Below are positions 1 through 8,798 of a DNA stretch of 64,000 nucleotides, one piece after another. Made by a program: the position numbers and the translations under genes. Source of the DNA: Thalassomonas sp. RHCl1 (GTDB taxonomy: Bacteria > Pseudomonadota > Gammaproteobacteria > Enterobacterales > Alteromonadaceae). Every line of letters begins with the position of its first letter. Within the stretch, counting starts at the first letter, position 1. The DNA lies in assembly GCF_947387555.1 (NCBI RefSeq), contig NZ_CANDNZ010000001.1, positions 992,001 to 1,056,000 on the forward strand, given 5' to 3'. The notes under the pieces were generated by a model. That model did not search any database. It was not told the DNA's origin and worked only from the letters and a program-made list of their open reading frames with translations.

Positions 1-2
1 CA

Positions 3-272
3 AATCAGCTTGCCCTTAACGAAATCGGCAATTGTGTGATGCAGACCACAGAAGCCTTACATTTTGATGCCTATCGCAGTAATAAGTCCACCGGTGCCTT
101 TATTGTCATCGATCGCCTGAGCAATATCACGGTCGGGGCGGGTATGATCAATGAAGCGGTGGAAGTTAAGCAGGCGCATCAATATTCAGAGTTTGAGCTG
201 GAATTTAACGCCCTGGTTTGTAAGCATTTCCCTCACTGGGGCGCGCGTGATTTATCTAAGCTAGTCGACTAG
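3..272 (+). CDS. cysN: Sulfate adenylyltransferase large subunit (C-terminal part)
   Basis: This is the last 89 codons of the GTPase-coupled subunit of ATP sulfurylase, which with CysD makes adenosine 5'-phosphosulfate from sulfate and ATP. The 5' end lies outside the window. The stretch FIVIDRLSNITVGAGMI is the typical C-terminal beta-barrel signature of CysN; no GTP-binding motif is inside the visible part. The frame is open from base 3 to a TAG at 270-272. It is followed after 91 bases by a sulfate-type permease and then cysC, so the block is a sulfate activation operon. A GC-rich hairpin at 300-323 without a T-run lies between this gene and the permease. Confidence 0.9.
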   Translation, partial: NQLALNEIGNCVMQTTEALHFDAYRSNKSTGAFIVIDRLSNITVGAGMINEAVEVKQAHQYSEFELEFNALVCKHFPHWGARDLSKLVD

Positions 273-363
273 CTCTGTATATTCGTTCTGTAAAGTAAGC
301 CCTGCCGGGTTTTTAAGGCAGGGTTGACTAACTGATTTGATGGCCGGGTAAAAGGAATATTCA

Positions 364-2091
364 ATGACAGCACCCCAATGGCTGATGGTGATTATTTTTC
401 TGGCCACCCTGTTTGGCCTGATCAAATACCAGCAAAAACCTGAGCGTGTTTTTGCCTGCGCCACCTTATTGTGTCTGGCGACCTCTTTTGTTTCTACCGA
501 TGATATCCTGGCGAACGCCGTTAATCCCGGGTTAGTGACGCTGATCTTGCTGGTGTTATGCTCTTTTGTTTTTGAACGCAGCAGCGTGTTGCGCCATCTG
601 GCCGTGTTGATTTTTAACGGCTCTAAAATCAAATCTGTGGTGCGCACGTTATTTTTCAGTGCTTTTGCTTCGGCGCTCATGAGTAATACCGCGGTGGTGG
701 CCAGTTTGATCAGCACCATCAAAAACAATAAGGTGATCAATCCGGGTAAACTGCTGCTGCCGTTATCTTATGCGGCAATTTTAGGCGGTACCCTCACCCT
801 GGTGGGCACCTCAACCAATTTGATCGTCAACAGTATGCTGATAGAGCAAAATCACCCCGGGCTGGATTTTTTTGATTTTACCCTGATAGGCGCTGCTGCG
901 CTGCTGCTTTGTCTCGGGGTTATTTTTGTGCGCCTAAGAAGCCTGCCGGATATGGATGTCTCCCGTTTAGAGGGACAAAACTATATGGTGGAAGCGGAGG
1001 TGACACCGCAATCAGCACTGGTAGGGAAATCCGTGGAAGAAAACGGTTTGCGCCACCTGGATTCCCTGTTTTTGGTGGAAGTGATCCGCTGCGGCCGGCT
1101 GATTTCGCCGGTAACGCCGGAAGAAGTGCTGCAGGGAGAGGATAAGTTGATTTTCAGCGGTGATATTTCCAAAGTACTTACCCTGCAACAGTTTGACGGT
1201 TTAACCTTATTTGCCCAGCAGGACGGTCTGCTGCGGGATAATCTCACCGAAGTGCTGATCAAACCCGATGCTGCGGTAGTCGGTAAAAGTTTAAAAACCG
1301 CCGGTTTTCGCGCCCGTTTTGATGCCGCCGTGGTGGCGATTCGCCGTGAAGGTGGCGCCCTGTCCGGCAAACTGGGGGATATAGTGATCCAGCCGGGGGA
1401 TTTCCTGGTGCTGGCAGTTGGTAAGGATTTCAGTGCCCGAAGCAACCTCTCCAAGAATTTCTTTATTATCTCGGGCCACAAACCCGATGATATGTTGCAT
1501 GGCTGGCGTAATAAACTTGCGGTTTTTGGTTTTCTCGGGGCCATTACCGTCTCGGTTTCTACTGCGATTTCCCTGTTAGAGTGTTTGCTGTTTTATGTGG
1601 CACTGCTGATTTTTACCGGCTGTTTAACCATCAATGAAATCAAGCGCCGCTTCCCGCTGGAAATCTGGTTGATTGTGCTCAGTGCCCTAACCTTAGCCAA
1701 GGCGCTGGAAAACAGCGGCGTCTCACTGGTCATTGCCGGTGGCTTTGAGCAGCTGTTGTTGGGCTCAAGCATTTATATCGCCTTTATTGCCGTTTTTGTC
1801 ATGACTTTAGTGATCACCGAAACCGTGACCAATAATGCCGCAGCGGCCTTGGTTTTCCCCATTGCCTACAACATGGCATTGGGCCTGGGTGTCAGCCCGT
1901 TGCCGTTTGTGATGGCGGTGGCTTTTGCCGCCAGCGGCAGTTTTATCAGTCCTTACGGTTACCAGACCAATGTCATGGTTTACAGCGCGGGTAATTATAA
2001 GTTATCGGACGTGGTAAAATTCGGCATTCCGGTATCCCTGACCTATAGCGTGATCGTGTTATTGATGATCCCGCTAATTTATCCCTTTTAA
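364..2091 (+). CDS. SLC13-family permease with two TrkA-C domains, probable sulfate transporter
   Basis: The 575-residue inner-membrane protein has hydrophobic blocks at about 1-195 and 385-575, flanking a cytoplasmic insert at about 205-370. The insert contains two RCK-C/TrkA-C-like repeats, each with a VVGKS/LVGKS core. Both halves contain the SNT/TNN hairpin motifs of the DASS/SLC13 fold (ALMSNTAVVAS, GTSTNLIVNS, TETVTNNAAAAL). SLC13 proteins are sodium-coupled anion transporters, and versions with TrkA-C inserts are commonly annotated as sulfate permeases. Its position between cysN and cysC supports sulfate as substrate. That is inference from context; no residue seen here fixes the anion. 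Confidence 0.88.
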   Translation: MTAPQWLMVIIFLATLFGLIKYQQKPERVFACATLLCLATSFVSTDDILANAVNPGLVTLILLVLCSFVFERSSVLRHLAVLIFNGSKIKSVVRTLFFSAFASALMSNTAVVASLISTIKNNKVINPGKLLLPLSYAAILGGTLTLVGTSTNLIVNSMLIEQNHPGLDFFDFTLIGAAALLLCLGVIFVRLRSLPDMDVSRLEGQNYMVEAEVTPQSALVGKSVEENGLRHLDSLFLVEVIRCGRLISPVTPEEVLQGEDKLIFSGDISKVLTLQQFDGLTLFAQQDGLLRDNLTEVLIKPDAAVVGKSLKTAGFRARFDAAVVAIRREGGALSGKLGDIVIQPGDFLVLAVGKDFSARSNLSKNFFIISGHKPDDMLHGWRNKLAVFGFLGAITVSVSTAISLLECLLFYVALLIFTGCLTINEIKRRFPLEIWLIVLSALTLAKALENSGVSLVIAGGFEQLLLGSSIYIAFIAVFVMTLVITETVTNNAAAALVFPIAYNMALGLGVSPLPFVMAVAFAASGSFISPYGYQTNVMVYSAGNYKLSDVVKFGIPVSLTYSVIVLLMIPLIYPF

Positions 2092-2125
2092 CCCCAAGTA
2101 ACAGACTTTTTAGCAACAGGTTTTT

Positions 2126-2725
2126 ATGAAAACAGAAAATACCGTGTGGCATGACCAACACATCAGTAAAACGCAGCGCGCTGAATTAAAGCAGCAAAAA
2201 CCTTGTTTACTCTGGTATACCGGCTTAAGCGGCTCGGGTAAGTCGACCATTGCTAATGCCGTCGATGCCTTGTTATTTCAGCGGGGTTGCCATACCTATT
2301 TGCTTGACGGCGACAATGTTCGTCACGGCTTAAACGGCGATTTAGGCTTTAGCGATGATGACAGGGTGGAAAATATCCGCCGTATCAGTGAAGTGGCAAA
2401 ACTTTTTACCGATGCCGGTTTGATTGTCTCTACCGCCTTTATCTCGCCTTTTGCCGCGGACCGGGCCATGGCGGCAGAAAAGTTAGCACCGGGGGAGTTC
2501 ATCGAAGTGTATATCGATACCCCTATCAGTGTTTGTGAGCAAAGAGACCCTAAAGGTTTGTATAAAAAAGCCAGGGCCGGTGAGATTAAAGATTTCACCG
2601 GCATCGACTCCGCTTATGATGTGCCCGAGGCGCCGGCTATCCATGTCAAAACCGCCGAGTTATCCGTGCTTGAATGTGCACAGCAGATAGTCGATTATCT
2701 GCTTGAACATGATTTCGTAAAATAG
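2126..2725 (+). CDS. cysC: Adenylyl-sulfate kinase
   Basis: The 199-residue enzyme phosphorylates APS to PAPS. The P-loop GLSGSGKST is at about residues 33-41, followed by the family motifs LLDGDNVRHGLNGDLGFS and the FISPF segment. DPKGLYKKARAGEIKDFTGIDSAYDVPEAP is the usual substrate-lid region. Length and order match typical bacterial CysC. It starts 34 bases after the permease, inside the same transcription unit. The next gene follows after only 12 bases. Confidence 0.97.
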   Translation: MKTENTVWHDQHISKTQRAELKQQKPCLLWYTGLSGSGKSTIANAVDALLFQRGCHTYLLDGDNVRHGLNGDLGFSDDDRVENIRRISEVAKLFTDAGLIVSTAFISPFAADRAMAAEKLAPGEFIEVYIDTPISVCEQRDPKGLYKKARAGEIKDFTGIDSAYDVPEAPAIHVKTAELSVLECAQQIVDYLLEHDFVK

Positions 2726-2737
2726 GAAAGGGACGTT

Positions 2738-3697
2738 ATGCATTTTGATGTTTTTAACGGTGATGCCGACGGCATTATCGCTTTGGTTCAGCTGCGCCTG
2801 GCACAGCCGAAAGAATCACAGCTGATCACAGGTGTTAAACGTGATATCAGTTTACTGAAACAGGTCAGGGCACAGGAGGCTGAATCCGCCACTGTGCTTG
2901 ATATTTCTCTGGAGAAAAACAGCGAGGCTTTACAGAGCTTGTTGGCGCACGGGGTCGAGGTGTTATATGTGGACCATCACAGGGCCGGCGACATCCCCCG
3001 GGATGACAAGCTTAAAACCATTATCAACACAGATGCCAACACTTGTACCAGCTTGCTGGTCAATGAGCTGCTGAAAGGGAAGTATGTCAACTGGGCCATT
3101 GCCGCCGCTTTCGGCGATAATATGAAAGCCGCTGCCCGTGCCCTGGCACAAGAGGTGGGTTTGCCGAAAGCGCAGCAGGATTTGCTTGAAGCGCTGGGTA
3201 TTTATATTAACTACAACGGCTATGGCCGCGATCTGGACGATTTGCATTTTCATCCCGCCGAGTTATTTAAACTGCTGGTGAAATACACAGATCCGCTTGA
3301 GTTGATTGCTGACAGTAATTCTGTTTTTGCCACCCTGCAAAGCGCCTATCAGCAGGATATGGCTAAGGCAGAGTCTGCCCGGGTATTATTTGATGGCCCG
3401 AGCTGTAAAGTGGTCTTGCTTGCCGATGAAGCCTGGGCCCGTCGGGTCAGCGGCGTGTTTGGCAATGAGCTGGCCAATGCTTCCCCGGATAAGGCACATG
3501 CGGTATTAACCCTTAATGCCGATCTCAGTTATACCGTCAGCGTCAGGGCGCCGCTTAATAATAAGCAGGGGGCCGATAACATTTGTGTGCAATTTCCCAC
3601 CGGAGGCGGCCGTGCGGCGGCGGCGGGGATCAATCATTTACCGCAAGAAAAACTTGAAGCTTTTATCGAGGCAGTGTCAAAATACTATTTAGCATAA
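2738..3697 (+). CDS. DHH/DHHA1 phosphoesterase, possible pAp phosphatase/nanoRNase
   Basis: The 319-residue protein carries the metal-binding DHH signatures in order: NGDADG (residues 7-12), VLDIS with Asp55, VDHH (78-81) and an FGDN block near 130. A C-terminal DHHA1 glycine motif FPTGGGR with a following AAAGIN completes the fold. The NrnA branch of this family removes the 3' phosphate from pAp and degrades very short RNAs. The gene starts 12 bases after cysC, the last PAPS-making step. PAPS use releases pAp, so a pAp-recycling role fits the context. The family is clear from sequence; the substrate is inference. Confidence 0.85.
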   Translation: MHFDVFNGDADGIIALVQLRLAQPKESQLITGVKRDISLLKQVRAQEAESATVLDISLEKNSEALQSLLAHGVEVLYVDHHRAGDIPRDDKLKTIINTDANTCTSLLVNELLKGKYVNWAIAAAFGDNMKAAARALAQEVGLPKAQQDLLEALGIYINYNGYGRDLDDLHFHPAELFKLLVKYTDPLELIADSNSVFATLQSAYQQDMAKAESARVLFDGPSCKVVLLADEAWARRVSGVFGNELANASPDKAHAVLTLNADLSYTVSVRAPLNNKQGADNICVQFPTGGGRAAAAGINHLPQEKLEAFIEAVSKYYLA

Positions 3698-3709
3698 AGT
3701 TAATACGTT

Positions 3710-3724
3710 AGAATATTATATTCT
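3710..3724. promoter_or_regulatory. 15-bp AT-rich palindrome upstream of galE
   Basis: AGAATAT-T-ATATTCT is a perfect inverted repeat in the 87-base gap between the DHH gene and galE. It could be a regulator site or part of a weak terminator. There is no T-run after it, and no regulator is evident. Confidence 0.25.
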
Positions 3725-3784
3725 GACAAGTGCATTTTTTGATACAAGCGCTGACAAGCATCCCTGATAAGACAAAGGATAATT

Positions 3785-4798
3785 ATGAGTCTGTTAATTA
3801 CTGGCGGCACCGGATATATCGGCAGCCATACCGTGGTAGAACTCCTCAATACCGGCAAAGATATTGTGATCGTCGATAATTTATCGAATTCGTCGACCCT
3901 GGTACTGGAGCGTATCAGCGAAATTACCGGTAAGTCGGTGACTTTTATAAAAGCGGATATCTGCGACCGTGATGCCATGGAGCAGGTGTTCGAGCAGCAT
4001 GATATCGAGGCGGTGATCCACTTTGCCGGTTTAAAAGCCGTGGGCGAGTCCAGTGAAATTCCGCTGAGCTATTATCATAATAATGTCAGCGGCTCGCTGG
4101 TATTATTTGAGACCATGGCAAAACACCAGGTGAAAAACCTGGTGTTCAGCTCTTCCGCCACCGTTTATGGCGAAGGCAATGTTTCGCCGCTGGATGAAAC
4201 CATGGCCACTTCCGCCACTAACCCTTATGGCCAGACCAAGCTGATGGTGGAGCATATTCTTTTTGATCTGGCAAAAAGCGATCCAGAGTGGTCTATCGCC
4301 TGTCTGCGCTACTTTAATCCTATCGGCGCCCATGAAAGCGGCAAGATAGGGGAAAACCCTAACGGTATCCCTAATAATTTACTGCCTTATGTCGCCCAGG
4401 TGGCGATCGGCCGTTTGCCGCAACTGCAGATTTTCGGTGATGACTATGATACCGCTGACGGCACCGGAGTCAGGGATTATATCCATGTTGTTGACCTGGC
4501 GCTAGGGCATGTTAAAGCGCTGGGGAAGCTCAGTGATATCAGTGGCTGCCAGCCGATCAACCTGGGAACCGGTAACGGCACCTCAGTACTGGAAATCGTC
4601 AACACCTTTAAAAAGGTCAGCGGCCGGGATATTCCTTATGCGATCGTACCCAGAAGGGCGGGAGATCTGGCAACGGTTTATGCCGATGCCAGTGTTGCCA
4701 AAGCATTGCTGAACTGGCAGGCTACGCGGGATATGCATACCATGATCACCGATACCTGGCGCTGGCAGTCACAAAACCCTAATGGTTTTGCCGATTAG
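3785..4798 (+). CDS. galE: UDP-glucose 4-epimerase
   Basis: The 337-residue extended short-chain dehydrogenase interconverts UDP-glucose and UDP-galactose. The NAD-binding GGTGYIGSH is at residues 7-15, VIHFAG is present, the catalytic serine region is FSSSATVYG, and the catalytic YGQTK (YxxxK) follows near residue 150. RYFNPIGAHESG and the YDTADGTGVRDYIHV block are highly characteristic of GalE. Length is normal. It stands alone behind the sulfate block and ends at a strong terminator. Confidence 0.97.
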   Translation: MSLLITGGTGYIGSHTVVELLNTGKDIVIVDNLSNSSTLVLERISEITGKSVTFIKADICDRDAMEQVFEQHDIEAVIHFAGLKAVGESSEIPLSYYHNNVSGSLVLFETMAKHQVKNLVFSSSATVYGEGNVSPLDETMATSATNPYGQTKLMVEHILFDLAKSDPEWSIACLRYFNPIGAHESGKIGENPNGIPNNLLPYVAQVAIGRLPQLQIFGDDYDTADGTGVRDYIHVVDLALGHVKALGKLSDISGCQPINLGTGNGTSVLEIVNTFKKVSGRDIPYAIVPRRAGDLATVYADASVAKALLNWQATRDMHTMITDTWRWQSQNPNGFAD

Positions 4799-4834
4799 CC
4801 GCTGATGTTTCTAGCCCTGCTTGACGGCAGAGAT

Positions 4835-4864
4835 AAAAAAGCGCGGTGAGTCCCGCGCTTTTTT
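4835..4864 (+). terminator. Rho-independent terminator after galE
   Basis: A perfect 12-bp stem (AAAAAAGCGCGG / CCGCGCTTTTTT) with a six-base loop starts 36 bases after the galE stop. The T-run makes it intrinsic; the A-run would also allow termination on the other strand. Confidence 0.92.
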
Positions 4865-4968
4865 GTTATTTTTCCTTAATCTTCTCAACAATAACCTCCT
4901 GCCGGGATTGGCATCCCTTTTCAGGTATTACTATTATAAATAAATGACTTAGCTATTGATGCCTGGCG

Positions 4969-5715
4969 ATGCCGTCTGTACAACTCGTGGATAAAAAAAT
5001 TCTGATCACCGCAGCGGCCAGTGACCTTGGCAGGCACTTGACGCAATATTATTTAACCCGGGGAGCTGAAGTCATCTCACTGGATATGGCGGTTGAGCCG
5101 TTGCAGGAGCTGAAACAGGCTTATTCCGGTTTAACCTGTATTCCCTGCGATATTACTCAAAGTAAAGAAATAAGCGCGGCATTTGCGCAAATAGAGCGGC
5201 AGTTTGGTTATGCCGATGTGCTGATCAACAATGCTTCAATAACACACAACGAACCCCTGTTTTGTTTTTTCAGGCAAGGGGACAGGAAACACCATCTTGA
5301 TGCCTGGCAAAGCGTGCTGGATATCAACTTAACCGCCCCTTTTGTTATTTCTGGTTATTTTGTTGAGTTGCTGGCGGCAAAAAGTAACCCCGGGGTGATT
5401 GTTAATATCAGCTCGGCTTTTCCTTCACAGGGAGGCAAGGGAGGGCAAAGTGCTTATGCCGCAAGTAAAGCCGGACTGCATGCCTTAAGCAAAAGCTGGA
5501 GCCGGGAGCTAAGGCCCCTGGGGATCAGGGTGGTATCAATAGCCCCGGATGATATTAATTTTATTGTTGACGAGGCTAAAAATAGCGTAACGAAAGAAAC
5601 AGCCTTAAGGACACTGGCCGGCAAAGAGGCGGTTCTTGATTTGGTAAATCTGGCGATAAACCATGAGCTGATGAACGGGAAAGTGATTGATTTGGGTGAT
5701 TCAGCAGGGGCCTGA
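4969..5715 (+). CDS. SDR-family oxidoreductase with a degenerate cofactor motif
   Basis: The 248-residue protein has a classical short-chain dehydrogenase core: VLINNAS after strand 4, NISSAF with the catalytic serine, and YAASKAG with catalytic Tyr and Lys. The N-terminal nucleotide loop is TAAASDLGRHL. The usual TGxxxGxG has lost its first two glycines (Ala and Ser/Asp in their place) and keeps only the last one. Cofactor use may therefore be altered. The ATG at 4969 has no clear Shine-Dalgarno sequence. The substrate cannot be told. The neighbours galE and the EAL-HDOD gene give no pathway. Confidence 0.8.
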   Translation: MPSVQLVDKKILITAAASDLGRHLTQYYLTRGAEVISLDMAVEPLQELKQAYSGLTCIPCDITQSKEISAAFAQIERQFGYADVLINNASITHNEPLFCFFRQGDRKHHLDAWQSVLDINLTAPFVISGYFVELLAAKSNPGVIVNISSAFPSQGGKGGQSAYAASKAGLHALSKSWSRELRPLGIRVVSIAPDDINFIVDEAKNSVTKETALRTLAGKEAVLDLVNLAINHELMNGKVIDLGDSAGA

Positions 5716-5766
5716 CTTTCGGTCAGGGGTTTACTTGCTTAACAGGAGCCCCGGCTCCTGTTAAGC
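5711..5766. terminator. Tandem hairpins, bidirectional terminator region
   Basis: Two inverted repeats fill the gap between convergent genes. CCTGAC/GTCAGG (5711-5727) overlaps the stop of the SDR gene. Further on is a 14-bp perfect repeat GCTTAACAGGAGCC/GGCTCCTGTTAAGC (5737-5766). The T-runs are short, so strength is uncertain. Confidence 0.6.
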
Positions 5767-5773
5767 ATGGTAT

Positions 5774-6997
5774 TTAGCTTTCTACCTGTATCGTTTGCTC
5801 ATCGGCCCACACCAGGGCGTCGTGATAGCACTGGATCACTTTGTCTTTATTGAGACCAAGCTCAGTAAGTTCTTCGGAAATTTCATTCCATTGGGCGTGT
5901 TCGATAAAACTGACAATTCTCAGCAGGGAGGCCAGGGTGCCTTTACCTACTAATAAGGTATCTTTGATCTCCTGGGCCAGCGGCAGCTTTTCCAGGATAC
6001 TGGCAAGATCTTCGTCTAAGATGGCATCTATCATAGACAGTAAGCCGGTGAGGAAGGCGATGGAGATATCGACATTTTCTCTGGCTTCATTGGCCATCAA
6101 TTCACAAAACTTTGCCCGGGTCATGGAGACATTGATCAGTTCGCTCGGTTTGTCGGGATTGACATTTACGGCAAACATCAAGCCGATAAAACGTTTCAGC
6201 TCACTGGAGCCGAGGATCACCAAAGCCTGTTTGATGGTGGAGATCTCACTGCGACGCCTGAAAATAGCAGAGTTGGCATAACGCAACAGCTTATATGACA
6301 ACGAGATATCGCGCTCAAAAACCGAGGTGATGCTGGCAAGGTCGAGCTCGGGTTTAGAAGTTTCATATAAGAGCTCGGCCATGGCTACCTGGGAAGGGGA
6401 CAGGTTCTTGCTTTTCACCATTTCCGGCTTGGAGAAGAAAAAGCCCTGGAACAGCTCGAAGCCGTGTTCCAAAGCCTCGTTATATTGCTCGTAAGATTCC
6501 ACTTTTTCAGCCAGCAGCTGGATATGTGGATAGGCACTGATGGCCTGTTGAATAACCTTGACTTCATCAAAAGAGGTTTTATGTAAATCGATTTTGATGA
6601 TTTTGACAAAAGGATAAAAATGCTGCCAGACCTTCTGGTGTTCATAGTCATCGAGTGCCAGGATATAGCCTTTATCAAAAAGCTCTTTGCACAGGGCCAG
6701 TAATTTTTTGCCGGGTTTGACGGTTTCCAGAATTTCCACCACCACTTCATCCGGGGTCAGCATGGCAGGATAACCTTTGCTCATGGTTTCCAGGGTGAAA
6801 TTGATAAAGGCGGGTTTATTGCCGGTAAACTCACTGATGCCGAGATTAAATTGGCTGGCTTCGATCATTTTACTGGTGGCAATATCCCCGTCTACTTCGG
6901 GGAATACATTGTCTATACTGTCTCGGAACAATAACTCATAAGCGAAGAGATTTTTATTTTTGTCCAGAATGGGCTGTCTGGCCGCATAAAAGTACAT
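5774..6997 (-). CDS. EAL-HDOD signalling protein (CdgJ/YuxH type)
   Basis: The 407-residue cytoplasmic protein has an N-terminal EAL-like domain at about 1-195 and a C-terminal HDOD domain at about 200-395. The EAL catalytic signature is replaced by YELLFRD, and later parts read ALDDYEHQ and LAEKVE. The domain looks degenerate for c-di-GMP hydrolysis and more likely acts as a binding or protein-interaction module. The HDOD half shows the usual LSYKLLRYANSA and IKQALVILG segments. Proteins of this architecture control motility and biofilm in Vibrio. It is monocistronic. Confidence 0.88.
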   Translation of the reverse strand: MYFYAARQPILDKNKNLFAYELLFRDSIDNVFPEVDGDIATSKMIEASQFNLGISEFTGNKPAFINFTLETMSKGYPAMLTPDEVVVEILETVKPGKKLLALCKELFDKGYILALDDYEHQKVWQHFYPFVKIIKIDLHKTSFDEVKVIQQAISAYPHIQLLAEKVESYEQYNEALEHGFELFQGFFFSKPEMVKSKNLSPSQVAMAELLYETSKPELDLASITSVFERDISLSYKLLRYANSAIFRRRSEISTIKQALVILGSSELKRFIGLMFAVNVNPDKPSELINVSMTRAKFCELMANEARENVDISIAFLTGLLSMIDAILDEDLASILEKLPLAQEIKDTLLVGKGTLASLLRIVSFIEHAQWNEISEELTELGLNKDKVIQCYHDALVWADEQTIQVES

Positions 6998-7160
6998 AGA
7001 ATAGGGGTCCTCGGTAACAATTAGCCGCTTAACCCTGGATTACCTTTAGTTTGTAAGGTTTATCAGGCGGCTGGCTCAGGCTATATTCAGGAATTAAAGT
7101 CACTATAATTTAATCCCTGCAATATAGCCATTACTTTGTGACTCCGCTGCTCAAGAGGGC

Positions 7161-8624
7161 TTATTTTTTCTCCAGTAAAGCCCGGTAAACCCGCTCGCTG
7201 CCTTGTTCCTGCTCAGGAAACAGCAGGCTGAACAGGTAACCGCAGAACAATGCGCTGATAAAGCCAGGGACAATTTCATATAAATCAAAAAGTCCGCCGC
7301 TGAGCTGTTTCCATAACACCACTGTTAACGCTCCGGAAACAATGGCCGCCAGTGCCCCGATGCGGGTAAATTTAGACCAGAACAGGGCCAGTAGCATGGT
7401 AGGACCGAAAGCGGCGCCAAAACCGGCCCAGGCGTAGCTGACAAGTCCTAGGACAGTACTTTGCGGATCTGTGGCTATAAACGCCGCCAACAGGGCGATC
7501 AGCAGCAGGGACAAGCGCGACAGCCATACCAGTTTTTGCTCGCTTGGTTTGCCTTTGCTGAGTTGTTTATAAAAATCTTCGACGATGACACTTGAACACA
7601 CCAGTAATTGCGAGTCTATGGTACTCATGATCGCAGATAAGATCGCAGCGATTAAAATGCCGGCCACCCAAGGATTGAGCAGGACATGGGCCAGCTGGAT
7701 AAAGACGGTTTCGCTGTTCTCAAGCGGCGCCTCGATAAAGTAGGCCATGCCGACCACACCCACCGCCAGTGCCCCTACCAGGGAAATCACCATCCAGGCC
7801 ATGGCAATATTGCGGGATTTTGGAATATCGGCGACCGAACGGATGGCCATAAAACGCGATAAAATATGGGGCTGACCGAAATAACCCAGTCCCCAGGCCA
7901 TCAGTGAGCAAAAGCCGAGCCAGCTAAAGTTTTTGAAAAAGTCATCATAGTGGGGATCTGCCTGCTGTAAGATCTGCTGAGTTTGTTCTATGCCGCCCAA
8001 TTCATTAAGGGTCACTACAGGTAAAATCACCAGAGCAAGTAACATCAAACAGCCCTGAAAAAAATCGGTCCAGCTTACCGCCAGAAAACCGCCGAGAAAG
8101 GTATAGGAGACTATGACTACAGTGCCGATCAGCAGGGCGTTTTGATAGTCGATGGCGAAGACTTTCTCAAACAAGATGGCGCCGCCGACCAGGCCGGAAG
8201 AAACATAAAAGGTAAAAAACACTAAAATGGTCAGGGCGGAGATAAAACGCAGGATATTGGATTTATCGTCAAAGCGTTTGGCGAAAAAGTCCGGCATGGT
8301 TAAGGCGTCATCGGCATGTTCGCTAAAGTGCCTGAGCCTGGGAGCCACCAGCAACCAGTTTAGCCAGGCGCCAAACACCAGACCTACCCCGATCCAGACT
8401 TCACTGACCCCGGACAAATAAATGGCCCCGGGTAAACCTAGCAATAGCCAGCCGCTCATATCCGATGCGCCGACGCTCAGCGCCGTGACCGCAGGCCCCA
8501 GTTGTCTGCCGCCTAAGATATAATCGCTTAAGGTATTGGTGGCCTTAAAGGCCAGGTAGCCAATGAGCAAAGTGGTTAATAAATAAGAAATAAAAGTGAT
8601 CAGGGTAGGGAGTGAAAACGCCAT
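7161..8624 (-). CDS. putP: Sodium/proline symporter
   Basis: The 487-residue protein of the sodium:solute symporter family has about 13 membrane segments. The start MAFSLPTLITFISYLLTTLLIGYLAFKAT, then YILGGRQLGPAVTALSVGASDMSGWLLLGLPGA, the GYFGQPHILSRFMA segment and the STIDSQLLVCSSVIVEDFYK region are diagnostic of PutP. It imports proline with Na+, consistent with a marine sodium economy. No putA is adjacent. Confidence 0.93.
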   Translation of the reverse strand: MAFSLPTLITFISYLLTTLLIGYLAFKATNTLSDYILGGRQLGPAVTALSVGASDMSGWLLLGLPGAIYLSGVSEVWIGVGLVFGAWLNWLLVAPRLRHFSEHADDALTMPDFFAKRFDDKSNILRFISALTILVFFTFYVSSGLVGGAILFEKVFAIDYQNALLIGTVVIVSYTFLGGFLAVSWTDFFQGCLMLLALVILPVVTLNELGGIEQTQQILQQADPHYDDFFKNFSWLGFCSLMAWGLGYFGQPHILSRFMAIRSVADIPKSRNIAMAWMVISLVGALAVGVVGMAYFIEAPLENSETVFIQLAHVLLNPWVAGILIAAILSAIMSTIDSQLLVCSSVIVEDFYKQLSKGKPSEQKLVWLSRLSLLLIALLAAFIATDPQSTVLGLVSYAWAGFGAAFGPTMLLALFWSKFTRIGALAAIVSGALTVVLWKQLSGGLFDLYEIVPGFISALFCGYLFSLLFPEQEQGSERVYRALLEKK

Positions 8625-8798
8625 GCGGTAGCAAGTCCATTGTTATCAGTTATTATCATTTTGGCGATATGCTAGCAAGAGAGACTGACTTGGGCCAGCT
8701 TAAGCTGATAATATTTTTGATTAAATAAAGTCAAAACTAAAAGGGAAGGGGATATTGCAACGGCTTTACCTGTGAAAGCCGTTGCTGGGTATTCGTCG

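Noticed and set aside
909-1544. Overlapping frames opposite and beside the SLC13 gene
   Set aside because: They lack start signals and lie inside a clear membrane-transport gene; they are shadow frames.
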